From assembly GCF_002706795.1 (NCBI RefSeq), contig NZ_CP017705.1, forward strand, positions 948,001 through 1,012,000: a DNA stretch of 64,000 bases. Direction: 5' to 3'. Shown in pieces: positions 8,309 through 16,572 of the stretch; the stretch's first letter is position 1, and each line of letters begins with the position of its first letter. Source of the DNA: Brevibacillus laterosporus DSM 25. Its GTDB lineage: Bacteria; Bacillota; Bacilli; Brevibacillales; Brevibacillaceae. The position numbers and the translations under genes were made by a program. The notes beneath the pieces are model-generated. The model was not told where the DNA came from and made no database searches. It saw only the letters and a program-made list of their open reading frames with translations.

Positions 8309-9178
8309 TTATTTGATTGGTATATATATTTTCATTTTCATTTCATTTGGAAGTGTTGAGTTTAAGACATCGGTAATCTCAAAATCTGGTCCATCTCTTC
8401 TCTCGTATTTAGAGTTCAGTAGCCATGTACCATAAATATATCTTCTAGTACTTTGAACTAAATCAGTAGTTCCATTGACCTTGAATCTAGCATATTTACC
8501 CTCTGGAATTTCAAAATTCACAAATCCATTTTCTAATTCTGAATTAATTTCCTTAACTTCTTCACCAACAATAAAAGAAAAATGACCTTCATCATCAAAA
8601 TTAGCCGATATACCATATGACATATTAGGTGAAATTTTCTTCGATATCCGACAATAATATTCATTCCTTCCAAAATCAATATAAAACACAGGGATTTCCT
8701 CAAAATATTTTTCGTTATTTAAATTGGTTTTGTACTCATAACCAATAATAAGTTTCTTGTTTAAAACAACAACTTCAGGTTTGTTCATAACTAGATTTCC
8801 TTTCGTCTTATTTTTATAATCCAAAAAGTTAATTTTTTGTTGTTGTTTTATAATAGTTCGCTCTTTTCGATATTTAGCTGGGGTCAAACCAAAATAGTTT
8901 ACAAATGCTCGAGTAAATGCTTCTTGGGAGCCATATTGAAAAAAAAATGCTATTTCTAAAATATTCTTTCTTGTTTCCTTCAGTAATATAGCAGCTTCGG
9001 AAAGTCTTCTGCTTCTTATATACTCCTGTACAGAAAAACCTGTAATCGCTTGAAAAATTCGTTGGAAATGAAACGCTGAAAAACAAGATTTCGAGGAAAT
9101 TTCAGTAATATTTAATTCCTCTTGTAGATTCTTTTCGATGAATTCAATTGAGTTTTGAATTCTTTCAAAGTAATCCAT
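8309..9178 (-). CDS. AraC-family regulator with GyrI-like effector domain
   Basis: 289 residues. The N-terminal 110 carry two AraC/XylS helix-turn-helices (LNITEISSKSCFSAFHFQRIF and ILEIAFFFQYGSQEAFTRAF, then YFGLTPAKYRK). The C-terminal 150 residues resemble the GyrI/SOUL-like small-molecule-binding domain of Rob and BmrR (EGKYARFKVNGTTDL and IYGTWLLNSKYERRDGPDFE). The start follows AAGAGGTGTT. It probably senses a small hydrophobic or cationic compound and activates the acetyltransferase gene directly downstream. Confidence 0.88.
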   Translation of the reverse strand: MDYFERIQNSIEFIEKNLQEELNITEISSKSCFSAFHFQRIFQAITGFSVQEYIRSRRLSEAAILLKETRKNILEIAFFFQYGSQEAFTRAFVNYFGLTPAKYRKERTIIKQQQKINFLDYKNKTKGNLVMNKPEVVVLNKKLIIGYEYKTNLNNEKYFEEIPVFYIDFGRNEYYCRISKKISPNMSYGISANFDDEGHFSFIVGEEVKEINSELENGFVNFEIPEGKYARFKVNGTTDLVQSTRRYIYGTWLLNSKYERRDGPDFEITDVLNSTLPNEMKMKIYIPIK

Positions 9179-9474
9179 TCGCCAACACCTCTTTTATATT
9201 AATCTTACACTTCCAACAGAAAGTATTTTTGATAACTTGTGCTAAATACTAACTCATCTGAAAATTTAAGAATAATTGAAAGCAGAAACGCATGCCTTCA
9301 GATCAGGATATAAACTCCAAAATATATCGGTCCCCAAAAATGCATTACTCGAATTTTAGAAAACAAAAAAAAAGCCAAAAAAAGTTTCGTCCCCAATCCG
9401 TCTCCAAGTCAACCTATCCCTGATTGCCAGGTATTTTAGAGCCTGTACTAGTAAATTAAACAACTCTGTCACAT

Positions 9475-9500
9475 CAAAAAAAGCCTTGATAATCAAGGAT
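9475..9500 (-). terminator. tRNA operon terminator displaced to attL
   Basis: On the minus strand CCTTGAT-T-ATCAAGG is followed by a run of T. It lies just outside the left attachment repeat, the place where the tRNA-Val transcript would have ended before the element inserted. Confidence 0.6.
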
Positions 9501-9513
9501 TTTAACGTTTCTG

Positions 9514-9561
9514 TTATGGTGATCCGGACTGGGTTCGAACCAGCGACCCCCACCCTGTCAA
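9514..9561. repeat. attL, 48-bp direct repeat
   Basis: Identical to 20299-20346. It holds the T-arm, the 3' anticodon arm and the acceptor end of tRNA-Val but not its 5' half, so this is the duplicate made by integration, not a second tRNA gene. Confidence 0.92.
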
Positions 9562-9667
9562 TTTGGTCAAACGCCTTTACGCTAGTTAATTTAAGTGCAT
9601 TAACCTTACTGTAGTGCGGTTTATGTGTAATTAAGATGATTTAAATTTACCTGATTTATTTAAGTGC

Positions 9668-9696
9668 GTTGTCAATTTGGTTGTCAATGTTGTCAG
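9668..9696. promoter_or_regulatory. Integrase arm-type sites, left end
   Basis: Three direct copies of an octamer: GTTGTCAA at 9668 and 9680 and GTTGTCAG at 9689. The same ordered trio lies near the other end (20193, 20204, 20233). Repeats of this kind flanking attachment cores are usually the arm sites of a tyrosine integrase. Confidence 0.55.
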
Positions 9697-9724
9697 TCCC
9701 TTTCTATAGGGATGACTTTCTTGT

Positions 9725-10012
9725 TCACCCCTCTATCTTCTCTATCCTTGAACATAGCTCGTGCTGCCAGTCCGTATCATTCGTCATACTGGCGATCAAA
9801 GATAAGTTTTTGAGTTTTGCAATCTTCCAAGCTCTTTTAGCGTTTGCACTCAAGCAATGACTCATTTCTGTCATTTCCGAATCAGTAAGCTCCCTTGTCT
9901 TATTGATAAACCAAAGCTCTGCCATACGTTGGTGGACGATCCACATCTGCACCAGCTCCTTAATCTTGATGGTACAGTGTATTCCCATTCGAACTAAATA
10001 TTTCCTGTCCAC
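9725..10012 (-). CDS. Small DUF7667-like hypothetical protein
   Basis: 95 residues with the motif VHQRMAELWFINKTRELTDSEM followed by SMTNDTDWQHELCSRIEKIEG, a pattern I associate with small proteins (DUF7667-like) in mobile DNA of Paenibacillaceae. Those homologues usually begin close to the HQRMAELW motif, so translation here may start at an internal codon rather than at 10012. Function unknown. It lies 27 bases downstream of the XRE gene, probably in the same unit. Confidence 0.6.
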   Translation of the reverse strand: MDRKYLVRMGIHCTIKIKELVQMWIVHQRMAELWFINKTRELTDSEMTEMSHCLSANAKRAWKIAKLKNLSLIASMTNDTDWQHELCSRIEKIEG

Positions 10013-10039
10013 CTTAAATTTATTTTGTGAATGCTACTC

Positions 10040-10237
10040 TTATTCAAATACCCATATATCCTCAACTTTCATCGCTAAGGCTTGAGCTATATCTGATGCT
10101 GTCTCTAATTTAGGGATCGTCCCGTTTACAATATTGCTTAAAGTAGAATTCGCAACAGGGTATTTCATTTTCATTTTTAACTCTTGTTGTGTCAAATTAC
10201 GTTCAGCCAAGATCACCTTCAATCTGCTTTTCATCAT
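10040..10237 (-). CDS. XRE/Cro-type transcription regulator
   Basis: A 65-residue single-domain helix-turn-helix protein (LTQQELKMKMKYPVANSTLSNIVNG, then LETASDIAQALAMKVEDIW), the size of a Cro-like switch protein. GGAGGGATGAGG precedes the start. The region just upstream (10253-10284) has four tandem octamers which could be its operator or simply a slippage repeat. It probably regulates the adjacent cargo or its own transcription in the element. Confidence 0.85.
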   Translation of the reverse strand: MMKSRLKVILAERNLTQQELKMKMKYPVANSTLSNIVNGTIPKLETASDIAQALAMKVEDIWVFE

Positions 10238-10252
10238 AACCTCATCCCTCCG

Positions 10253-10284
10253 CTATTCCGTTATTCCGTTATTCCGTTATTCCG
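10253..10284. repeat. Tandem octamer repeat, four copies
   Basis: Four head-to-tail copies of TTATTCCG (the first begins CT) directly upstream of the XRE gene's ribosome binding site. Copy-number change would alter its promoter spacing. Confidence 0.8.
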
Positions 10285-10354
10285 TATCAGGCTTGTCGAA
10301 TCCTTTGACGAGTAAATAAAGGTTTTGTCGATAAATACTTTTTAAATGATCAAT

Positions 10355-10384
10355 TTGTAAATATATGTAATTATGTAATATAAT
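10355..10384 (+). promoter_or_regulatory. Sigma-A-like promoter for secreted protein gene
   Basis: TTGTAA at 10355-10360 and a perfect TATAAT at 10379-10384, 18 bases apart, 42 bases ahead of the start codon at 10427. Confidence 0.6.
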
Positions 10385-10426
10385 AGTATTTGTGGCTACA
10401 ATTTCAAATATTTAGGAGGTTTCACT

Positions 10427-11155
10427 TTGAAAAAAATCTTGATTCCAACCGTATTATGTACTGCAATGCTGTTCTCTCAGAATATAGCACATGCATCTGA
10501 AACCAATAACGTTAAGCAAATGCAACAAACCAAATCAGTTGAATCAATCGTCATAGACGGTAAAAAAATTACTTCTGAGATTTTAGAAGATAATGAAGAG
10601 TTTCGTAAAGTCAAAGTAACATCTGGAGACGAAATCACAATTGCTATTTATGATAAAGTCAACAATGAGATAACAATAGAAGAAGAAGGAAAAAAAGCTG
10701 TTAAAATACAACCTTCCAACCATTTTAAGTCTAGTAAAAGTGAATTTAACCTAGACGCGACAGCTAAAGATAAAGTTATTGCAGAAGCAGAAGACGACTG
10801 GTGGGGGTATGGCTATAAAATAACCAGATACGAAAAAACCTTTAAGTGGAAAATATATACTCCCGATAAAAGTTCAACAGTAAAGGAAAACTCCTCTAAT
10901 AAATCCGATTTAGTCGACTTTAGAAATGCCGTGGATACAATGGAATCTTACCAAAAAGAAGCATACGCTGTACTTGGTGCTACGACAGCCGCTGTGATAG
11001 CCGAGCTTGTAGCAGCTCCAGCAACCCTCGGATCTACTGCAGTTGTCGCTATCGTCACAGGTCTTGGTGGCTCAGTAACAGCAGGGTACAAAGTGTGGCA
11101 AGCTTATAAAGCAAAACAGGATTGTGACTATAGATTCGAATCTGCAACAAATTAA
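10427..11155 (+). CDS. Secreted bacteriocin-like protein
   Basis: 242 residues with a clear signal peptide (MKKILIPTVLCTAMLFSQNI, cleavage near AHA-SE). The middle (about 35-110) is charged and likely beta-rich; an aromatic stretch DDWWGYGYKITRYEKTFKW follows; the C-terminal third (about 180-225) is a long hydrophobic helix pair rich in Ala, Gly and Val, ending in a short polar tail. This layout fits large secreted bacteriocins or pore-forming proteins (geobacillin-26-like proteins come to mind), but I cannot confirm homology. The start is TTG after AGGAGG. It lies in the element next to a small membrane protein that could provide self-protection. Confidence 0.55.
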   Translation: MKKILIPTVLCTAMLFSQNIAHASETNNVKQMQQTKSVESIVIDGKKITSEILEDNEEFRKVKVTSGDEITIAIYDKVNNEITIEEEGKKAVKIQPSNHFKSSKSEFNLDATAKDKVIAEAEDDWWGYGYKITRYEKTFKWKIYTPDKSSTVKENSSNKSDLVDFRNAVDTMESYQKEAYAVLGATTAAVIAELVAAPATLGSTAVVAIVTGLGGSVTAGYKVWQAYKAKQDCDYRFESATN

Positions 11156-11268
11156 ATAGATATAAAAATTAGATTTTTCACATATACAATTAAAGACTGG
11201 AGTCAATTTCCAGATTATAGTAAAGTGGATCGTAACTGATTCACTTTTACTTTTTAAGGAGGTATGGT

Positions 11269-11529
11269 ATGGATAGTGTTTCTATCATTATTTGGACGAC
11301 TACTCTTTTTATAGTGACTTTGATTTTGTTTAAAAATCTGTACACTTCAATAAAAATAACCAATATAAGATTAAAAGAAATTTCTCGAAAATTATCTATT
11401 GAAAATCAACTAGATTTAGAAGTTCGATCGTTAATTTTGCGTGGGGAAAAGGCTGGGGCAATAAAGCTAGTCCAAGATAAACTTAAATTAACAACTCAGG
11501 AAGCAAAGCATTATATTGAGCTACTATAA
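11269..11529 (+). CDS. Small membrane protein with L7/L12-like C-terminus
   Basis: 86 residues: one membrane segment near 5-25 (IIIWTTTLFIVTLILF), a short coil, then LRGEKAGAIKLVQDKLKLTTQEAKHYIELL, which resembles the C-terminal fold of ribosomal protein L7/L12. Such membrane-plus-L7/L12-like proteins occur widely in Bacilli with unknown function. AAGGAGG precedes the start. It follows the bacteriocin-like gene by 113 bases on the same strand; an immunity role is possible but not shown. Confidence 0.6.
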   Translation: MDSVSIIIWTTTLFIVTLILFKNLYTSIKITNIRLKEISRKLSIENQLDLEVRSLILRGEKAGAIKLVQDKLKLTTQEAKHYIELL

Positions 11530-11536
11530 AAGCATT

Positions 11537-11565
11537 AAGCCTTGCGATTAATGCAAGGCTTTTTA
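11537..11565 (+). terminator. Intrinsic terminator
   Basis: AAGCCTTGC and GCAAGGCTT form a perfect stem followed by a T run, 8 bases after the stop of the small membrane protein gene. Confidence 0.85.
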
Positions 11566-11589
11566 AGTTTTCATTTTTAAAGCATAGAA

Positions 11590-11643
11590 GTATTATTTAT
11601 TCTCTACACTCACTACATCCTCTACAGGTATCCACCAGAAATC
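11590..11643 (-). pseudogene. 3' fragment of a second yolD-like gene
   Basis: On the minus strand the frame gives NDFWWIPVEDVVSVENK then stop, matching the tail of the yolD-like gene at 15107-15445. The 38 bases 11606-11643 are identical to 15120-15157. Only the last 17 codons remain. The rest of 11566-11896 holds a terminator-like hairpin (about 11731-11760) and a 14-base repeat shared with 10293-10306. Confidence 0.65.
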
Positions 11644-11896
11644 ATTATTACGTTATTACATGTCAGCTTTGTCGAATCCTTTATCGTGTAGATTATAAAT
11701 AATTGTAGGCAACCTTTTAAAATATAAAATGGCTTATCCTGAAAGGATATTGCCGTTCTTTTGGTTTTTTATTTGCAAATACTAGACTCCTGCTCTCGTA
11801 GTTCTATCGACTCATATTAATACTGTTCTATTCTTAAAAGATATTGTAGAATAGTGTAAAATATAGTAATAAAATCCACTTCGTGAGGTGCCATAA

Positions 11897-12920
11897 ATGA
11901 ACGTTCTTAATTCTATACCTGTTATCCCGCAAAAGAAACAATATTGGTATTAGAACACATGGTGGTAGATACTATAAAAACTACAAGTCTGGTGGTTTCA
12001 TTGCAATTAATTGGGATGCAATTACGTTTGAAGATATCGAATCACTGTCACCAGATGATCTTACTCGTAAAGTAAAAAGCGAGTATCCAGATAAACAAAA
12101 CTCTAAACGAAGCGCAAACATGCTACGTATTTTCCATCAACTGATTAAACCTGGTGACGCTGTAGTTATTACAGGCCCTTCCTCAAATGAGTTAGCAATT
12201 GGTGAAGTCACTGATGATCCACCCTACATAGGAATTGTGACTGAACAACAACTCAAAGAAAATTCACGCCTGTGCCCATATCAAAAAAGAAGACGCGTAA
12301 AATGGTTGAACACCGTGAATAAAGTGGATGTTGAAAAAGATTTGTTTCAACTCCTACAACACGCTCAGCATACAATTTCCGAAGCCAATAACTATGCTGA
12401 TTCTATTGAACGTTTGATTCACTCTTTTTTCATTAGAGATGATCAAGCTCATTTAGTACTTGAAGTTAAGAAAGAAGGCAAAATACCAATGCCTGATTTC
12501 TACCGTATGGGAAGTGAGATTATTGACCTTGTTGAGGAATTTAGCAAAGAGTCTAAAGGCTTCAACATTAGCCTTGAAGATGTAGAGATAAAGGTTAACG
12601 TACAATCACCAGGCAAGATAACCTTTGGTGGAAAAATGTTAATAGTCAGTATTATCGGTTTTCTAATAGTAGCCGCTGTAGGGGGCGGTGTCACAATACC
12701 ATTGTCTGAATCTACTAAAATGGCTTCAATTGAAATTAAGTTAAATGGCGCTATTCGTGAGGTATCGGAATTCCTTGATAAAAAACAAGCTCGTGAACAA
12801 CAAGATTTATTGTTAAAAAAATACATGGATCATTTGGATGTTAAAGCTCCTGATGAACTGGTCAAGCTTCTAAAAGCTGTAGAATCAGATAATAGGCAAA
12901 ATATCACTTCTGAAAAATAA
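11897..12920 (+). pseudogene. Frameshifted membrane protein, defence-like N-terminus
   Basis: The long frame from 12120 (266 codons) has extra coding sequence upstream in the same frame, reading RTHGGRYYKNYKSGGFIAINWD, but no start. A start at ATG 11897 lies in another frame and joins it if one extra base near 11946-11950 is removed, giving QYWIRTHGG. That N-terminus resembles a module found at the front of restriction- and defence-type proteins. The C-terminal half has a charged region, one membrane segment (LIVSIIGFLIVAAVGGGVTI) and a coiled-coil tail. Most likely a real gene with a one-base frameshift; the function is unknown. Confidence 0.6.
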
Positions 12921-12988
12921 TTATTTGGTATATACTATGAAATGTATTGGCTCAAATTCACACGAAACAGAAGAAAGGATGATAACCT

Positions 12989-13195
12989 GTGGATATGTTT
13001 TTGAATACAGTGTCCGTGATAGGTACCTTTTTCTGCGTTTTTGGATTGTTATTCATTTCTCAACGTTATTCGATTGGCCTATTGCCTTTCTTCAAAAAGC
13101 AACTCAAAAAACAGTTCTGTGTAGGGGACGTTTTCTTCTCGGTTACTTCTATCGCATTCATTGTATTTTTCGTTGATTTTTACAAACCATATTAA
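12989..13195 (+). CDS. Small two-segment membrane protein
   Basis: 68 residues with two hydrophobic helices (VSVIGTFFCVFGLLFI near 9-24 and VFFSVTSIAFIVFFVDF near 48-64) joined by a basic loop (FFKKQLKKQF). The start is GTG at 12989 with AAAGGATG upstream. It follows the frameshifted membrane protein by 68 bases. No family recognised; small basic two-helix proteins beside toxin-like genes are often immunity factors or holin-like, but nothing here decides that. Confidence 0.5.
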   Translation: MDMFLNTVSVIGTFFCVFGLLFISQRYSIGLLPFFKKQLKKQFCVGDVFFSVTSIAFIVFFVDFYKPY

Positions 13196-13235
13196 TTCTT
13201 AGTGCATCTACATATAATGCTTGAATCTTACTAGG

Positions 13236-13258
13236 ACCCTCCAAGTTGGAGGGTTTTC
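13236..13258 (+). terminator. Intrinsic terminator
   Basis: ACCCTCCAA-G-TTGGAGGGT followed by TTTTCTG, 40 bases past the small membrane protein gene. Confidence 0.85.
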
Positions 13259-13333
13259 TGTATCCTGTTCCCGTATAAACAGCCTACATTTGCACTAGCT
13301 CCTAGCTTTAGCGAGGAAATGTAGGTCAGTGAT

Positions 13334-13366
13334 AAAAAAACCACCAATCACCTTGGCGGTTTTTTT
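13334..13366. terminator. Intrinsic terminator, bidirectional
   Basis: AAAAAAACCACC and GGCGGTTTTTTT form the stem. It sits between convergent units, just past the 3' end of the probable immunity gene on the minus strand. Confidence 0.8.
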
Positions 13367-13388
13367 GTATACTATTCCTAAATAGATT

Positions 13389-14021
13389 TTAACGTAAATA
13401 CAAACCTTCGGTAGTACAAATTAAGCGCAATAACTCTGTGTTGGACTTACTTCCAGAATAAACGGGCATATTTAAATCATAATTTGACCAAATACATAAC
13501 TTTATTGTTTCAAATATAAATACAGAGGAAACCTGTTCTCTTAATCCCAATTCAAGTAGTAATTGAAGATCAATAAAATCTTGTATTTCTAACATGTTTT
13601 CATTCCTACTACTAAGTTGTTTATGAAGATCACGTATACGATTTATTTTTGCCTCATCTGAAACCGCAGCAATTATAGACTCGATATTTTTATATTGAAG
13701 CGTAGTTTCAACATAAACCGAACTATTTGACCACAATATTTGAAACACCCGTATAAATTTTTCCTCTTCTTTCTTATAAATGTCAGCTAAATTTTTATTT
13801 TCAAGACTTTTTTCATAAAAAATATTACTTTCTTCAAATTTTCTATTATCAACAATCTGGAAAGGATATCTATCTAGCGTATAAATATCGGTAGGGAATC
13901 TTGAAAACACTAGTTCATCATTTTCTAGCAACAAGGTACTAGCCTCTAAATCTTTACTAGGGTCTGTCGAAATATCCCACTTATAATCCCATAGTCCATT
14001 AATAATTGACTCAATATTCAT
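13389..14021 (-). CDS. Probable immunity protein
   Basis: A 210-residue cytoplasmic protein without signal peptide or membrane segment, acidic and mostly helical (for example SIIAAVSDEAKINRIRDLHK and FIDLQLLLELGLREQV). It starts 6 bases after the stop of the secreted toxin-like gene, so the two are co-transcribed and probably co-translated. Toxin-then-immunity with this spacing is the rule in polymorphic toxin loci. I recognise no specific immunity family; the assignment rests on position, size and lack of export signal. Confidence 0.5.
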   Translation of the reverse strand: MNIESIINGLWDYKWDISTDPSKDLEASTLLLENDELVFSRFPTDIYTLDRYPFQIVDNRKFEESNIFYEKSLENKNLADIYKKEEEKFIRVFQILWSNSSVYVETTLQYKNIESIIAAVSDEAKINRIRDLHKQLSSRNENMLEIQDFIDLQLLLELGLREQVSSVFIFETIKLCIWSNYDLNMPVYSGSKSNTELLRLICTTEGLYLR

Positions 14022-14027
14022 TTGAAT

Positions 14028-14936
14028 CTACTCCCTAAGTATTTTTCCTTTTTTATCCAAAGTAGCAACACGTTTTCCTTTGAAATTTTTTAGTTTCCAA
14101 GCACTCCCACCATGAGGTTTACTTCCTTTATCTTTGTCTATAGTCCAACCAGTCTTTGGTTCCCTACGCTCTCTTCCATCAATTCTATCAGTAAATACAT
14201 CTAGATCAACAATTACATTACCATCAGAATCTGTACCTAGTAATCTCTTAGGAATATCAGCGTAGTGAATTATTACTTCAGCATACAGATAATCGAAAGC
14301 CTCTTCAATTTTACCTTTCATAGTATTAAATGCTTTTCTAAACGCTCTTACAATATCATCAAATTGATCAGAAATATCGTCCCAATACCATGCAATTACT
14401 GCTCCTGATCCTGCCGCAATAATAATACCAATGATGTCACCAATAGGTAATGGTCCATCTGCAGCTGCAGCTGAAATACTAACACCAATTCCAAGAAATG
14501 CATAATAGGCTGGCGTAGGCAGGTCTAATTTTTTCAACTCATAGGATAATACATCTATTGGGCCGTCTTTAGAGCTTGCTTTAGCCATTCTTTTTACACG
14601 CTTTTTATCAATTTTCTCCTGTGTTATTTCTCCAAAAACTTTTTCATGATAATTAAATAATTCGGAATCACCATTTTCTTTTTGTCTTATAATAAAATCT
14701 AAAAATTCTTTCTGAGCCTCTGGAGTCATTTCTGTAAAAACTTTCTCTACAGCATCATCGGAACCATTTGCTTTTTTAAAGTCTTGTAGTTGGTTTGAAA
14801 TTTTTTCCAAAACTTCTTGCTCGATGGTAATATTTTTCTTAGCGTTAACATTTTCTACCGCGGCTAAAGCTGGTGTAACCGCATTCAAACATAATACACT
14901 TGCTACAGTTACTGAAATCAGGGACTTTTTACTCAT
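14028..14936 (-). CDS. Secreted toxin-like protein
   Basis: 302 residues. Residues 1-26 are a signal peptide ending ALA. A charged helical region (about 35-125) follows, then a hydrophobic Gly/Ala-rich stretch (about 145-190, YYAFLGIGVSISAAAADG and IIGIIIAAGSGAVIAWYW) and a C-terminal domain of about 55 residues: DRIDGRERREPKTGWTIDK, then SKPHGGSAWKLKNFKGKR and VATLDKKGKILRE. The last part, with its His-Gly-Gly and WKL motif, resembles short toxin tips (Ntox21-like RNases) of polymorphic toxins. The start follows AGGAGGTAAGT. The probable immunity gene follows directly. Confidence 0.6.
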   Translation of the reverse strand: MSKKSLISVTVASVLCLNAVTPALAAVENVNAKKNITIEQEVLEKISNQLQDFKKANGSDDAVEKVFTEMTPEAQKEFLDFIIRQKENGDSELFNYHEKVFGEITQEKIDKKRVKRMAKASSKDGPIDVLSYELKKLDLPTPAYYAFLGIGVSISAAAADGPLPIGDIIGIIIAAGSGAVIAWYWDDISDQFDDIVRAFRKAFNTMKGKIEEAFDYLYAEVIIHYADIPKRLLGTDSDGNVIVDLDVFTDRIDGRERREPKTGWTIDKDKGSKPHGGSAWKLKNFKGKRVATLDKKGKILRE

Positions 14937-15106
14937 TACTTACCTCCTGAAAAATAAGTGCAATTTCTAGCATTTGGAATTATATCATTTACAATAATTT
15001 CTTGTAAATGTTTTTTTAGTTTATATTTTTATTTTTTAACATTTAAGTATTTATTATGGTAATATTCCTATTTCTCTTTCATTAAATGTATCTATAGTAA
15101 GATACT

Positions 15107-15445
15107 CTACTTAGGTTCCACACTCACTACATCCTCTACAGGTATCCACCAGAAATCCTCATCATTCTTTAACTTGATCTGTTTAAACGTTGAATCAAAC
15201 TTCTCCACTCATCCCCAAGCTGATTCAATTACTCCTCTACCCTCTTTTGTCTCTTTCCACCAGCTAATTGTAAGGGCATAGTCATACTGACGTGAGTCAG
15301 ATATCCTGTAACAAAACTCGGCTAGCTCATCCTTATAATCGGTCTTCTCGATCAGTTTCTTATTCTCGTGAAGCTGGCGTAACATCTCTACATGCTCTGG
15401 CAAGATGAATTTCGTTACAAGTGGATCAAAAATTTTGCTAGCCAT
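15107..15445 (-). pseudogene. yolD-like gene with in-frame stop
   Basis: The first 78 codons (LPEHVEMLRQLHENKKLIEK, then YDYALTISWWKETKEGRG) and the next stretch (VEKFDSTFKQIKLKNDEDFWWIPVEDVVSVE) together make a normal YolD-like protein of about 112 residues, but TGA at 15209-15211 separates them in the same frame. YolD proteins often accompany Y-family polymerase UvrX in SOS cassettes; no polymerase gene is present here. AAGGAGATG precedes the start and a LexA-like box lies 20 bases upstream. Either a nonsense mutation or a sequence error. Confidence 0.75.
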
Positions 15446-15464
15446 GAAAACATCTCCTTAAATA

Positions 15465-15478
15465 CGAATGTGTGTTCT
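15465..15478. promoter_or_regulatory. LexA/DinR-like operator
   Basis: CGAATGTGTGTTCT agrees with the Bacillus SOS box CGAAC-N4-GTTCG at 8 of 10 positions and lies 20 bases upstream of the yolD-like start, where an operator would be expected. Confidence 0.45.
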
Positions 15479-15602
15479 TGTTTTATTAGATCATGAAGAG
15501 ATTATGCAATGGGTAAAATTACATGTTTACCAATAAAAAAAGCCCTCCAACGGTTTAATGAACTGTGACCCTATTTGTAGACAGTTTTAAAAGAATACCT
15601 AA

Positions 15603-16454
15603 CTAGGCAGCTAAAAGATGACTTCTGAATTCATCAGGGGTCATCTTTTTTAATGACCACTGGTAACGTTCAGAATTGTAATAATCAATGTAACTGTCTA
15701 CTCGATCCCTCAACTCTTGTATCGTTTGACATGTCTTATATTCCAAATCGTCTTTCATATGACCAAAAAAGGTTTCCATTGAAGCATTATCCCAACAGTT
15801 TCCCTTACGGGACATGGACTGCCTAAAGCCTGCTTTCTTGATTAAGCGACGGGTTTTAAAGTGGGTATAATGCAAACCTTGGTCTGAGTGTAGAATGGCT
15901 TCGGGGTGAATGTTGCCATCTAGCCGTTGGAACAGTCGTTTCAAAGTAATCCTCACCAATGGAAGCTTTAAAGATGAAGAAAGATAGTGAGCTAAAATCT
16001 GTTTTGTTGCCCCATCCTTGACTACCGACAGGTAGGCACATTGACCATTACCGTAATACATATACGTAATATCGGTGAGCAGCACTTTTTCAGGTTCTCC
16101 CTGATCAAACTGACGTTGCAACAGGTTGGGACATGTTTGGTACTCTTGTGTTGCCTTAGCTAATTTTCTATAGGGATTGGCTTGGCGAATGGTAGCAACA
16201 AGTTTATACTTTCGCATCAATCGACGAATCTTTTTATGATTCATGATCACTCCACTTTCACGCTCAAGTCGCATCTTAATAACTAATGCTCCTGCTTTAC
16301 CATGAAGAGCGTCAAAGTGCTTCTTGATAAGTTTAATGTCATGCTCGTCCGCATCCTCTCGTAACTGTCGAATTTTCTCCGCACGAAGCCAACGGTAATA
16401 GCCACTCGCACTAACACATGCAAGTTTACAAAGATATCGTGTTACATCACGCAA
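15603..16454 (-). CDS. IS3-family transposase orfB (catalytic, DDE)
   Basis: 283 residues. N-terminal HTH_21-like region (ALVIKMRLERESGVIMNHKKIRRLMRKY), then the rve integrase core: LLTDITYMYYG (first Asp), HSDQGLHYTH (second Asp) and SRKGNCWDNASMETFFGHMK (Glu), ending YIDYYNSERYQWSLKKMTPDEFR. Catalyses strand cleavage and transfer. In IS3 elements it is made as a fusion with OrfA by programmed -1 frameshifting upstream of 16454; a separate start is not needed. Confidence 0.92.
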   Translation of the reverse strand: MRDVTRYLCKLACVSASGYYRWLRAEKIRQLREDADEHDIKLIKKHFDALHGKAGALVIKMRLERESGVIMNHKKIRRLMRKYKLVATIRQANPYRKLAKATQEYQTCPNLLQRQFDQGEPEKVLLTDITYMYYGNGQCAYLSVVKDGATKQILAHYLSSSLKLPLVRITLKRLFQRLDGNIHPEAILHSDQGLHYTHFKTRRLIKKAGFRQSMSRKGNCWDNASMETFFGHMKDDLEYKTCQTIQELRDRVDSYIDYYNSERYQWSLKKMTPDEFRSHLLAA

Positions 16455-16572
16455 ATTGTACTGACGTATGGTGCGATTAATGATTTGATAGCGCTCGGAG
16501 GGGGATAACGTTACCTCTGCAACTTCTGCTTTTCGAGCGCGTCGAGCTTTTTTAAAAAGTCGTTCTCCGCCT

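Noticed and set aside
9356-9553. Open frame of 65 codons across attL on the minus strand
   Set aside because: It reads through the duplicated tRNA sequence and the displaced terminator, with poly-Phe from an A run; not a gene.
9518-9561. Second tRNA-Val gene at the left end
   Set aside because: Only the 3' half is present and no 5' acceptor or D-arm follows; it is the attL duplicate.
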